A stretch of DNA of 64,000 nucleotides from Cristatella mucedo (lineage: Eukaryota > Bryozoa > Phylactolaemata > Cristatellidae), in contig WPIO01000060.1 of assembly GCA_009760855.2 (NCBI GenBank), positions 1,357,501 to 1,421,500 on the forward strand. Direction: 5' to 3'. The first letter of the stretch is position 1, and every line of letters begins with the position of its first letter. Below are positions 35,443 to 44,765 of this stretch, one piece after another. Made by a program: the position numbers and the translations under genes. Under the pieces are notes generated by a model, which was not told the origin of the DNA, did no database searches, and was given only the letters and a program-made list of their open reading frames with translations.

Positions 35443-35982
35443 ATGAAGAATAGCAAAAGTAGAGGAGTTTATGAAGATATAAAAGAAGAAGTTAGTACAG
35501 CTTAAGAAGTAATATCAGGTGTTACAACTGCAACTGAAGTAGGTTCAAAAGCAGTTATAGCACCAAAGATTGCAATTAGACTTTGATTAAAAGCATCAGA
35601 CAAGATAGCAAAGATAGCTCCCAAAGTATTACAATCATTTAAAGATATTGGAGGTTTTACTAAACCTCTTGGAGGTTTTATTTCTAGAGTTACAGGCACA
35701 GTTGATCTCGGTGTATTCATCAACGAAATTGTGGATGATATTAGTTCTGGTAATTATGAGCAAGTGTTTTGGAAAACAATGTCAGAAAAAGAGGGTTTGC
35801 AAAAAATGATGGCAAGTTTAGAATTAGGTTATTATATTAATGAAATACTATTATAAGCAGAAACGTCAAATAGTGATTGGTATCTAGATCCAAGTACATT
35901 TTTAAGTGAAATATTTGGTGAGGAAATATCTTGGAGTGCTAAACGATTAGATTACTTCAGGCATTGGTGGAGCACCGAATGA
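35443..35982 (+). pseudogene. Viral virion-type protein remnant
   Basis: One plus-strand frame runs from the ATG at 35,443 for 179 codons to the TGA at 35,980-35,982. It has internal stops (TAA after STA near 35,503, TGA after IRL near 35,588, TAA after EILL near 35,855). The middle (ASDKIAKIAPKVLQSF, then GGFTKPLGGFISRVTG and LGVFINEIVDDI) is small-residue and amphipathic. That resembles membrane-active minor virion proteins by character only; no family match is claimed. The same frame stays partly open beyond 35,982. It lies upstream of the divergent zinc-ribbon gene. Confidence 0.45.
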
Positions 35983-36184
35983 ATCAAAGTAAAAACATTT
36001 AGATCTTTTTTTTCAAGTGCAACCCAGTGATATCTTGCTCGATCTGATTCTCCTCTATTACAAATAAGACGTTCACTATCTATTGGTTTTGTTAGTTCAT
36101 CTCATGCAAATACACCTATAAAGTTCTTTATGTCTAATTATTTTATATAATTATATATCTCTACATCTGTTAATGGTGATGATT

Positions 36185-36625
36185 TTAATTTTTTTTATAG
36201 TTTTTTAGTTTGTCAATAGCCTTTTTAAGTTCTGCAAGTATTTTTTGTTTATCTTCTACACCAGAACCATGTTTCCTTCCATGTGCTAATACTCCTATTC
36301 CAGTTCTTCTTCCATGAGCTAGTACACAGTCACCTTCCATTCCTAATCCACTTCTTCTACCACGAGCTAATACTCTGTCACCTTCATCTTCCATTCCAAT
36401 TCCATGTTTTATTCTGTGAGCTAGTACGACTGTTCCATGTTTTCTTCCATGAGCTACTACTCCTTCACCAATTGTCCTTAGTTAAACAAACATTGATTTC
36501 TTACTATTACAAATAGTGCTAATGCCTCTTAATATTCCTCTCATTCCTTTAGTGCAATCTACTTCAACATACTCTTCGTGATCTGTATCAGTTGGTTTTT
36601 TACACTTAATACAATACACTTCCAT
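36185..36625 (-). pseudogene. Small zinc-ribbon plus VLAHGR-repeat protein remnant
   Basis: Minus-strand frame of 147 codons from the ATG at 36,625, with one TAA at 36,482-36,484. The N-terminus, MEVYCIKCKKPTDTD, holds a Cys-x2-Cys knuckle of the short YCxKCK type found in small viral and phage proteins, with more cysteines near residues 24 and 39. After the stop come repeated VLAHGRRTG-like and VLARGRRSG-like units, 11-19 residues apart, and a lysine-rich helical tail (LKKAIDKLKNY). The repeats suggest a basic DNA- or core-binding role, which is inference. It is transcribed divergently from the ATPase, with only about 20 bp between start codons. Confidence 0.5.
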
Positions 36626-36645
36626 AACTATTATAATATAGAAAA
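36626..36645. promoter_or_regulatory. Candidate bidirectional viral promoter (TATAATATA)
   Basis: The 20-bp gap between two divergent start codons contains TTATAATATA. Related motifs precede other relic genes at 37,911-37,920 and 39,281-39,290, each within about 5-15 bp of an ATG. Confidence 0.35.
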
Positions 36646-37541
36646 ATGTCGCTGAAAGTTAAGCCATTTAATTTTGGACAAGATTTAGATACTGGACATT
36701 AAGAACCATTGCCTAAAGTACCTATTAGAGCATTAGTGCTTGGTACACGTGGCTAGGGTAAATCGCATTTAATAATGAATTGGATATTTTGTGGAAGGCT
36801 CAATTATGATTCATGTACAATCATTGCTTCAAGTTTAGATCAGAAATTATATAAAGGTCCTATGTCAATGAGTAAACAAAGTCCTGGTTATATTTGGGTT
36901 AATAGAATTTATAATATGCCTGAAGTTGATTCATACAGGAATTGTAAGAATGTTGTTGTATGGGATGATTTAATGACAGAAGATCAAACTGAGATATTAG
37001 ATTATTTTAGTAGAGGTAGACATAAAGAAATGAACATATTCTATCTTGCACAAGGATTTACTAATATTCCTAGAAGAGTAATAAGAAACAATATATATAT
37101 ATAATTATAATTTTTAAAGAAAAATAAATAAATCCTAGCTGATAAAACAGCCTCTTTTTGTATAGCGACAGAAGAGCCTTTACGGCCATCACCACCGCTT
37201 GCAGTGGCGATAAAGAATCGCCCACAGCAGGAATCGAACCCACGACCTCGGGACCGAGGTCGTAAAAGCAGCCGCCTTACCTAGTGTGCCATCACGGCAC
37301 ACCAAAGAAAATGATAATGATATTGAATACATTCGTGTCATTTTTTAGTGATATAGATAAGAAAATGTTTAAAGATTGGGTAAACTCTTGTACTGGAAAT
37401 TGATTTAATTATTGTGCTATTGATCTAACCAAAACACAATCAAAAGGGAGATTGTGGTCTATATATAATGCAGGCAATCAATTAATAACTCTTTTAATTG
37501 AATATAGGGAAAATGAATTATGGAGATATTTAAGTAAGTAA
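36646..37541 (+). pseudogene. FtsK/HerA-type DNA-packaging ATPase remnant, split by SINE
   Basis: The frame starts at the ATG at 36,646. After a TAA near 36,697 and a TAG at 36,754-36,756 inside the Walker A loop (GTRG-stop-GKSH), it stays open from 36,757 to about 37,092. Walker B is visible as NVVVWDDL near 36,949-36,972, followed by a sensor-like stretch ending in RRVIRNN. These are features of the A32-like/FtsK-HerA ATPase that pumps viral DNA into capsids. A SINE at 37,125-37,303 interrupts it. The C-terminal part resumes near 37,340 (KMFKDWVNSCTGN, then a TGA, then YCAIDLTK) and ends at the TAA at 37,539-37,541. Summed length, about 220 codons, suits the family. It is inactive. Confidence 0.8.
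37125..37303 (-). mobile_element. tRNA-derived SINE inserted in viral ATPase gene
   Basis: The cleanest SINE copy. On the minus strand it starts GTGCCGTGATGGCACACTAG, has the B box GGTTCGATTCC, and ends in an ATTTATTT tail. AAAGAAAA flanks it at 37,116-37,123 and 37,304-37,311 as a target-site duplication. The insertion therefore happened after the viral fragment was already in the genome. Confidence 0.9.
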
Positions 37542-37897
37542 AAACAAACCTTGCAGAGGAAGCGTTCAAGAAGCATTAGATTTAGAGAATAAACATAATA
37601 ATTTAGAAAAATATCTGTTGCTGGTATACTTGATAATAGTCAAGAGATACAGAGAATTGAATCTGAAAAGCAAGCAAGAGATAGAATAGAGCATGAACTA
37701 AATGAACGTGCATTAGAGAAATCTACTGATAATTCAGGTAATATTGTTTATCATAAACCCAAAAAATTAGACCCACACTAGCAATTCAAATGGAACATCA
37801 TGAACACATACAAAAGGCATTGGGTTATGATTATATTGACTAAGGTGATAAACTAAAAAGTTTGAAGGAAAGTATAAATTTAGATTATAAAGATTAG
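37520..37897 (+). pseudogene. Viral coiled-coil-like protein remnant
   Basis: Starts near the ATG at 37,520, overlapping the end of the ATPase. It is read in pieces across at least two frameshifts and several stops. The longest piece has a charged, helical stretch (IQRIESEKQARDRIEHELNE near 37,655-37,715) and the last has HHEHIQKALGYDYID. Predicted coiled coil, role unknown. It ends at the TAG at 37,895-37,897. The start is uncertain. Confidence 0.4.
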
Positions 37898-37910
37898 TTT
37901 AAAAATATAC

Positions 37911-37920
37911 TATAATATAA
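37911..37920 (+). promoter_or_regulatory. TATAATATAA motif before viral gene
   Basis: It lies 7 bp before the ATG at 37,928 and repeats the motif found between the zinc-ribbon and ATPase genes. Confidence 0.3.
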
Positions 37921-37927
37921 ATAAGAA

Positions 37928-38421
37928 ATGAAACAAGTATGAATTCAAGCAAAGAAACCTATTGAAGAGAAATCAACAGCAGATATTAAAAAAGCATGTA
38001 CAAGAGCTATCGATGCATTTAATAAAGAAGATCCTAAAAAATCTCTTAATATAATTATTGTAGCAATAAAAAATGCACCTAATGATGAAACGATGAAATA
38101 TCCTAAAGATACTCGTAAATTTATCGCTGATACTCTTAACGTTAATCCTTCTCCTGGCATACAAAGAAGAAAAAAGCAAAAATACAAGAAATAAAAAAAG
38201 ATGAACCACTTGCATTTGGACAAGGAGCAGAAGTAATTCCATTAGTTGTAATTCGTGAAAAAGAAATATTGGATAAGATTGATTTATGGCTTCGTGAACT
38301 TGCTGCAGCTAATAGAGGTGTAATAAGTTCTATCAATTCTGCTATTGATTATCCTGCTAGATCTAGAAAAGTTCCAAACTCTTATGCTGCAAAGGTAAAC
38401 AATCTTTCATATAATGTATAG
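37928..38421 (+). pseudogene. Viral structural-type protein remnant
   Basis: The ATG at 37,928 opens a frame with a TGA at codon 5. It then has a lysine-rich region (KACTRAIDAFNKEDPKKS) ending in a basic patch near 38,165-38,190. A frameshift in the A-rich tract near 38,190-38,200 moves the reading to a segment containing LDKIDLWLRELAAANRGVI, ending at the TAG at 38,419-38,421. About 165 codons in all. No family recognised. Its place beside the ATPase and penton candidate suggests a virion protein. Confidence 0.45.
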
Positions 38422-38624
38422 AAAGGAGTGATTTGTTGAATTGTGTTAACGACATATTTAAGAGTGTTGAAAGTATTAAAACATTTAGTCAAGAAGGATT
38501 TGTTTTTAATATATCTTGAAATACTAATACTATTAGAACTCGTGTTGTTACACTTATTTTATTAAAATGTAGAAACTTTCAGATTTTTTTTAAGAATTTT
38601 GTTTGTATTAATTATATTAGAAAT
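38422..38624 (+). other. Relic coding sequence between virion genes
   Basis: A plus-strand frame with one TGA reads VNDIFKSVESIKTFSQEGF near 38,440-38,500. It could be the start of the next gene or a separate short one. Confidence 0.3.
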
Positions 38625-39285
38625 ATGAAAGATACTAATAATACTTTTGTTTATAGAGTGACTGGTGGATCAGAAAAAAACAGTAACAATAAGACCTGGA
38701 ATATATACTGCAGTATTGGACGATGTCAACATTGGTATTGTTGATGTAATTAATAATTCTATTACACAATCAGGTGCGAAAATAGATAAATCTGTAGTAG
38801 GTGTTGATACTGCTACCGCTAATATTTGGATTAAATTATCTGTTGGCTGGAAATTTCTTGTAGGTAAATATAGTATTTCTAGTGTTCTTGGTTTTACTGC
38901 TGACACTTATACAATTCTTTTTAAGTGCAGATTTTACTAAATTGTATCCTGATGTTACCCCTGTTGTTAGCACACCTAACACAAAAATTACATATGAAAA
39001 TGAAGTTTTTTTGTTTCTGATCTAAATCTTATACTTTTAAGTTGTAATATGGTTGCTAGTGGAAAAGTTTTCATAAATGGAAATGAAACATAAGTATTAA
39101 GAAGCTTTGCTCATAATTCACCTCCATGGGAGCAAGTGGTTCATGAGCCAAATACTATTGAATATCATAATGTAGCAAGTGATTCTATTTCTGATATAAT
39201 AATTACTGTTACTGATCCAAATTTGAAATTATTAGATTTTGATTTGCTGCAAATTACAGTTTTTATCGAAATTCTTGAAGTTTAA
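38625..39285 (+). pseudogene. Jelly-roll-like virion protein, penton/minor capsid candidate
   Basis: Read from the ATG at 38,625 across a frameshift in the A7 run near 38,672. It then has an open 90-codon piece (38,665-38,940) containing IRPGIYTAVLDDVN and ISSVLGFTADTYT. Further shifts near 38,920 and 39,010 lead to the last piece, which has one TAA near 39,091 and ends ITVFIEILEV with a TAA at 39,283-39,285. The order (a PGxY strand-turn, a VLGF strand, a PPW...VVHEPN segment, then TVTDPNLKLLDF and a beta end) matches my recollection of a capsid-associated protein carried by cnidarian and arthropod Mavericks/adintoviruses. Penton assignment is inference. Confidence 0.55.
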
Positions 39286-39294
39286 TATAAGAAA

Positions 39295-39748
39295 ATGTCG
39301 ATAAGATTAACTGGAACAAGTAGTTCAGAATCAAGAACATTAGTTCCACCGCTTATGCTCTGATCTGATTCAGATTATAATAAAATTGGATGACGTAGAG
39401 TTTACTTATACAAATAGAACAATATCAAATTGTATTGCTGGTTTAAATGATAAAATTTGGTTTAGATGGAGTATAGATGATATAACTAATAAATACATTA
39501 AAATGTCTCCTGGTTATTATGATTCAAATAAAATTGTTGCTGCTCTAAATAGAGCATTATCATAACCACAACCGAAAACTATTGTTGCTCAAAAGGGATC
39601 AACATCAACAAATAACGCTTTTTATGATACAACAAAAAGAAATATTACTGGTATACAATTTAGTGTTGATACCAATGATAGAATATTAATGCAAGTAGTT
39701 GGTGATTATGTTGCTCTACTCGGAAGTAATTTAAATGATAGAAAATAG
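39295..39748 (+). pseudogene. Viral virion-type protein remnant, C-terminus uncertain
   Basis: The ATG at 39,295 lies 9 bp after the previous stop and follows a TTTAATATAA motif. The first 22 codons are followed by a TGA and a frameshift near 39,400. The second frame reads to the TAG at 39,746-39,748 with one TAA after RALS near 39,564. The segment KYIKMSPGYYDSNKIVAALN followed by ITGIQFSVDTN shows the PGYY...LN pattern common in beta-rich capsid or fibre proteins. The viral block is lost after this point. Confidence 0.45.
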
Positions 39749-39750
39749 AT

Positions 39751-40834
39751 AAACTACTAGCTCAGAACTACTACTAGAATGATAAACTACTGGCTCAGCG
39801 CCAGCTGCCGAGCGACGGCTACCCCAGTCACACGACACCTCAAATAGACTAAGCAAATCAGCTGAGTGGGAACATCGATCAGAACTCAAGACCAGCAACC
39901 ACTTGTCATTCATTGCTTGCCGGCTTTAGGCATCAATCTACCGCTTCTAAATCAACCCTAGTATCATGTTGTTCTACTCTTCCGCTGATGTTCCACCACC
40001 TTCAACTGTGAACTATCCCCACCTGGTTACCCCAGTAACACGTACTGAAGCACCTCCGGACTAGTGTTTTCAAACGATTAAATCTTAACGATCAAATGTA
40101 GACATTATAATGTATGCCGTGTATGAACAGAACTGAAAATTCACAAGCATAAACACTCAAACATGGCAAGTATGCACCTCGCAATCTCAGACTTACTCAC
40201 GCTCACATGCCTGTAAACTAGCATGCACGCACGCACTCACGAGTGAAAACACATATTTAAACACACTCGCAACACATCACACGGACAAGGGCAGACGAAA
40301 ACATTGGCACAAGGAGACATTTTGCCGCCCGGTGACGAGAATACTAACGGCGACCCCTGTCCATGTCAAAATACGCTCCTAAATAGTTCCACTGCAGAAG
40401 AGAAGAAAAGTGCGAACCCTTGGCAGGCATATTGAGTCTAGAAATTCTACTTGACACTAGAAGCTACAGGGCTACTATCATAGCCTTAGCTTAGGTGAAT
40501 TATTCTGGCCTTTAACGCGGCAACCTGGTCTGTTAAAGTTTGAAAGTCACTACTGTTATTTCTTGTTTGTTTTTCTGTGCGTAAGGAGGCCGAATCAGAA
40601 AGCTGACTCCTCCCCGTTGATGCACTTAAATTAGACTGAACCATTTGTGCTCGCTAAAGGAACTGGCGACTGATATAGCTGGCGTGAGTATAACTTACAA
40701 GGCTAGTCTAAGTTGGTTGGGCAACAGACGAGGGTGATATGACACGTGCAGCTGGTGATGAATAAAGCAGCAAGCAGCACGGTTAGTCGGCACAGCCCAG
40801 CGATCCAGCTTTTGTGAATATTTTTGTTAACAAA
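39751..40834. other. No gene recognised right of viral relic
   Basis: Base composition returns to that of the rest of the window at about 39,760. No coding frame or known repeat was identified. Confidence 0.4.
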
Positions 40835-41600
40835 ATGCAAGGACTAACTTAAATGTAGTATCCTTGTCTAAGCAAGCCCGAATTTTAGCAATGTTATGTA
40901 GCTGAAAGTAGGCAGACTTGATGGTGAAGCTGATATGATCGTCTAACGAAAGGTCACTGTGGAACGTGACACCTAGATTTCATGCGGATTCAAATGAAGA
41001 TATGCTGGCAGAGCCGAATTTGAGCATTAGCCTTTCCAATTACGATTTATTATACTTTATTATACATATATATATTGTATTATACTATTTATTATACTTT
41101 ATTATACATATATATATTGTATTATATTATATAATATATTAAATTATTTAATATACTATTACTATCACAATTACAGTATTTGCAACAAATTTGGTTTTCC
41201 CGTAACATGTAAGTTAGTTTCGTCATCATTAAATTTAAGAAACTTGCTGCCATCCATGTGCTGATGTAATCAATACATGCAGCAAGGGAGTGAATTTGAC
41301 GTGCTTGAATGGTGGGAAGAATCAAAGCAAAGATAAAACTAAGTGTCATCCACATAAAAGTAAAAGCCTAGATTGGGCTTGGCAACAACATCGCTGGAGG
41401 GTGATTAGAGACCACGAAAGTACGGGACCAAGCACAGAGCCTTGATATACCTCATATTTAAGAGGCACCTCAGTTAAACTGTGTCCATTCACACCAGTAA
41501 CCCTGAAGACTCTCTTTGAGATAGGACCAGAACCATTGCTGAGCAGGGCCAGTGATGCCCAAGCGAGATGAGAAGCACTCGAGAATTACTTGGTTAGCAC
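40835..41600 (-). mobile_element. LINE A fragment (RT)
   Basis: Minus orientation, C-terminal boundary to RT core. The complement of the family's TATGTGGATGACACT region is visible at about 41,343-41,358, and a conserved RT block follows. It is interrupted by the AT-rich tandem repeat at 41,045-41,128. Confidence 0.75.
41045..41128. repeat. 42-bp AT-rich tandem repeat (2 copies)
   Basis: The unit ATTTATTATACTTTATTATA... starts at 41,045 and again at 41,087, nearly identical, and continues into (AT)n sequence. It lies within a LINE A copy. Confidence 0.85.
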
Positions 41601-41604
41601 TAGT

Positions 41605-41828
41605 AAAAGGATACAGAGAAAAGTTCTTACGCTGACCCACAAGACCCGCCACGGCTTGACTCCTTCATACCTAGCTGAGCTGCTGGATCAGTTTCAGCCT
41701 GTCCGCACTCTGAGGTCCTGTGTGGTCAATAAATTAGCTATCCAATTCCTTCGATTATAGACAGTTGGCGACAGAAGCTTTAGCTGTGTAGGTCCTAGAC
41801 TGTGAAGCTCGCTTCCACAATTCTTACA
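41605..41828 (+). mobile_element. LINE B fragment, left of nested LINE A
   Basis: Plus orientation. CTTACGCTGACCCACAAGAC and CTAGCTGAGCTGCTGGATCA match the minus-strand copy at 46.6 kb. It is interrupted at 41,828 and resumes at 42,640. Confidence 0.75.
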
Positions 41829-42640
41829 CATCAGCTCCACAGTCAAATCTGCCTATTTTCAGCTTCATAACATTGCTAAAATTCGGGCTTGTTTAGATAA
41901 GGATACCACGTCCAAGTTGGTCAATGCATTCGTGACATCCCGTCTCAACTTCTGCAACTCAGTGCTTACTGGCCTACCAGCATGTGCGATCAGGCGATTG
42001 CAGCTGGTTCAAAACTCCTCAGCTAGGCTAGTCTGTCGTGAGCTTTGCAGTTGCCACATTACTTCACTTCTCGCCGACCTGCACTGGTTACCAGTCAAGC
42101 AACGGATTGACTTCAAGGTTTTGTCGCTCACTTTTAGGTCTCTTCATTCTATGGCTCCAGCCTATCTTTCAGATATACTACCCCATCAGGCAAAGCATCG
42201 TACCACTTGCTTTTCGGAATCCAACAGTCTAGAAATACCTCGTACAAACCTTAAATCCTTTGGAGACCGTGCATTCAGCTCGTATGCTCCCAAAGCCTGG
42301 AGCTCCCTCCCGACCTGCGTCAGAACATCCCATGACCTGACCGCATTTAAAAGAAACTTAAAAACACACCTATTTAGGACAGCATATAGTGGGTCCCTGT
42401 GATTCTTCCTTGATGCGCTTATGTGTGCTGACACTGTGCATGCTGCCACTAACCACATTTGCATGCTGACCCTGTGCATGTCACCCCTAACCATATTATT
42501 CATTTTGTTTGTTTTTCAAGCATGATTTTACTTACTATTCAATTGCATATCACTTTGCAGCAAATGTAAAGCGCCTAGAAATAGATTAAGTTCTCCGAGG
42601 GCGCTTTATCAAGTGCAATAATATTATAATTATTACTTCA
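41829..42640 (+). mobile_element. LINE A 3' copy, relatively young, with 161-codon open C-terminus
   Basis: The open frame 41,917-42,402 encodes the LINE A C-terminal domain without stops (SRLNFCNSVLTGLPACAIRR, ADLHWLPVKQRIDFKVLSLT, APKAWSSLPTC). The 3' UTR and the terminal TAAGTTCTCCGAGGGCGCTTTATCAAGTG with a short ATT tail follow. It is inserted in LINE B. It is very similar to 55,930-56,656, so both are among the younger copies. It lacks RT and cannot move itself. Confidence 0.9.
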
Positions 42641-42899
42641 CAACGAGAACTACTCTCCTACTGCCGACTATGGCTCATCCTTTTCAGCGGTCCTGAACTG
42701 TTACTTCTATGCTACTCACTATCTCAACTGCTCTCATGACTCATCTATGCTTCCCACTTTCTCTTTGTTGCGTGAGACGAAGTCTGTTGGCTACGGAATG
42801 GGTACCGACAGCCGCTTTGGCTGTGAGTGAGCTATTCAAAGCTCTCCTGCGTAACACCCACATGGTCTATATGACTTTGTGGAGCTACAGACGAAGATA
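42641..42899 (+). mobile_element. LINE B 3' end, right of nested LINE A
   Basis: It resumes LINE B at ACAACGAGAACTACTCTCCT and ends in GGAGCTACAGACGAAGATA at 42,899, the family's 3' terminus. Confidence 0.85.
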
Positions 42900-43009
42900 C
42901 ATACATAGTATCAAAGCTGCGGAAAGATCGAGCAAAACCGCGGAGATACTCTACCGATGTCTGCGTTCTTATATAGATAGTTGTTCATCCGAAACAATGC
43001 TAACTCTGA
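42900..43009. other. Short unassigned spacer
   Basis: No feature seen. Confidence 0.4.
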
Positions 43010-44460
43010 TGAGTGATTTGCTATGAGGCTAGACTAAACCATACTGGCACAGCTTGAGTTTTCTATATACGAGTTAAAATGGTCTTAGGCGACTCGTGCC
43101 AGTGTCTTTGATATTGATGGGAGAAATGAGACTGGGCGGTAGTCACTCAAGTTCTCTTGGTCTGGTGTAGCTTTCTCGCGTAGTGGCCTGATTACATCTT
43201 TTTGAGGGGTCCTTAGATATGACCTGAGAATAATTATATGCTAATGATACAGTTAGGCATAGCAGAAGCAGATCAATGCAACATAAGAACAGGGCCGTGG
43301 GAATAGGGTCCAGAGGACTTGTCGAATGAACCTCAGGACAAGGTTGCTAGTGACCTGCTTGAATGTAGAAATTTAGTGCTGCAAAAAAACGAGATACAGC
43401 ATTCTACGGGATTCTTCCATCATAGGGATGGACTCCCTATCTTGTCTACCTTCTGGACAATGAAGCTAGAGAAGCGATCAGCTACATCATCACAGGGATC
43501 ATCACGGAAGGAGGTAATCTGGTAGTGGTTGAGGAGATGGTTGATCGACATGATCATTTTTGGATTGTGCACCTGTGATTCAACAATGTTTTTATTGAAG
43601 CTAGACTTAGCCTTTCCTAGGATTGATCGCTACGCTCTATAGTAATCCTAGTATGCCTGTTAATGGACAGTCAGTCTCGATCTTGTGTATATTTTCTGAT
43701 GCTTTGGCTTAGTCGACCTAGCTAGTTTAATGTCTGACGTAAACTATAGGCCGTCTTGGCGAGGGCTCACAGTGCGCTTAGGCAGAATTGCAAACTCGTC
43801 GAGAATGTCAGCTAGTACTGTGTTGTAACCACCGACCGATGGCGACAGATCAAATGGGGGACTGGGAGCAGAGGCGAGGCTGATATTCTCGCGAGGACAG
43901 CATCGATGTCAAGGGTCGTGAGGTTTCGTGATTCATTCATATCATTTTAGTGAAGGATGACAAGGGTACCCATTGTAGACTGAATGGAATATGTATGTAG
44001 TCAGATAGCAGAATGTGGTAGTAATTGGTGATGAAAAAGTGTAGCTTAATCAGAAAAGTTGGTCGAGTGTGTGACCCTTGATGTGAGTAGGGCCATGCAT
44101 GTGAGCCACAAGAGACTGTGAGTCAGCCAATGCCAAAAAATCAGGGCTGAATTCATCAGATAAGTTATCAAAGTTGATGTTGAAATCGGCCAAATCTAGG
44201 AAGGATCGATTTCTTGCACACAGAATTGAAATTAGATCGGACAAACCTGAGAGTGAACAATTTGGTTCCTGGTGGACGATAGACTATTGCCACCATAGGT
44301 AGGTCATTTTCTTGTGAGATCAATACATTCGATTCTAAAGACTGCTTAGAGGGTTAAGCAAATGGCTTGAAGTCTAATTTCGAGTGCATGATATATCAAC
44401 TCCACCTATAGATATGATTGATATAAAGGTGTGAAATAATGAGCATCTAGTCGGGGCTGA
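43010..44460 (-). mobile_element. LINE A copy (linker and endonuclease)
   Basis: Minus orientation. An open 64-codon piece (44,050-44,244) gives the clearest endonuclease box in the window: FLDLADFNINFDNLSDEF followed by THIKGHTLDQLF. The linker, down to about 43,100, matches 20,020-20,200. The D-F-N-x-x-F-D and GHTLD elements belong to the EEP (APE-type) endonuclease fold. Confidence 0.8.
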
Positions 44461-44765
44461 GCTCCCGCTCGTTTGGTATTCCTAACATTGTCATTGTCTC
44501 AAGCTACTCAGCACGCTACCCACACAAGCATTACTGTGAGTCTCTGTAACACAGTCATAAAGCCTGTTAGAAATCCGGCCACCCAACTTAACAGCTTTCT
44601 TTGAAGTCCTCGCTTAGTTTGCAATAAACCACTAGTAATAAGCGACAGTATGTCTGAAAATGGCCTCGACCAGCTTGTCTTGACTAAAACTTGGCTGACA
44701 TCGGTCAACTGCCCGACAATTGTTCCCGCCCAAGGAGAGGCTTTCATGCTAGCGGCCCCGAGCCA
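44461..44765 (+). mobile_element. LINE A 5' fragment (start of endonuclease)
   Basis: The plus strand reads SENGLDQLVLTKTWLTSVNC near 44,650-44,710, the first endonuclease motif of LINE A. It lies head-to-head with the preceding minus copy. Confidence 0.7.

Larger units (their letters stand above)
34330..39750. mobile_element. Maverick/Polinton- or adintovirus-type relic, virion-gene block only
   Basis: A conspicuously AT-rich block with at least seven short, closely packed, intronless gene remnants, unlike anything else in the window. The ATPase and the jelly-roll-like protein tie it to the Maverick/Polinton and adintovirus group of animal DNA viruses or transposons. Every gene is broken by stops or frameshifts. 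DNA polymerase B, retroviral-type integrase and maturation protease were not seen, and no terminal inverted repeats were found at either edge. It is an endogenous, inactive fragment. The limits are approximate. Confidence 0.75.

Noticed and set aside
34330-39750. Variant genetic code in the viral block
   Set aside because: TAA, TAG and TGA all interrupt the frames along with frameshifts, and TGG is used normally, so decay is the simpler explanation.
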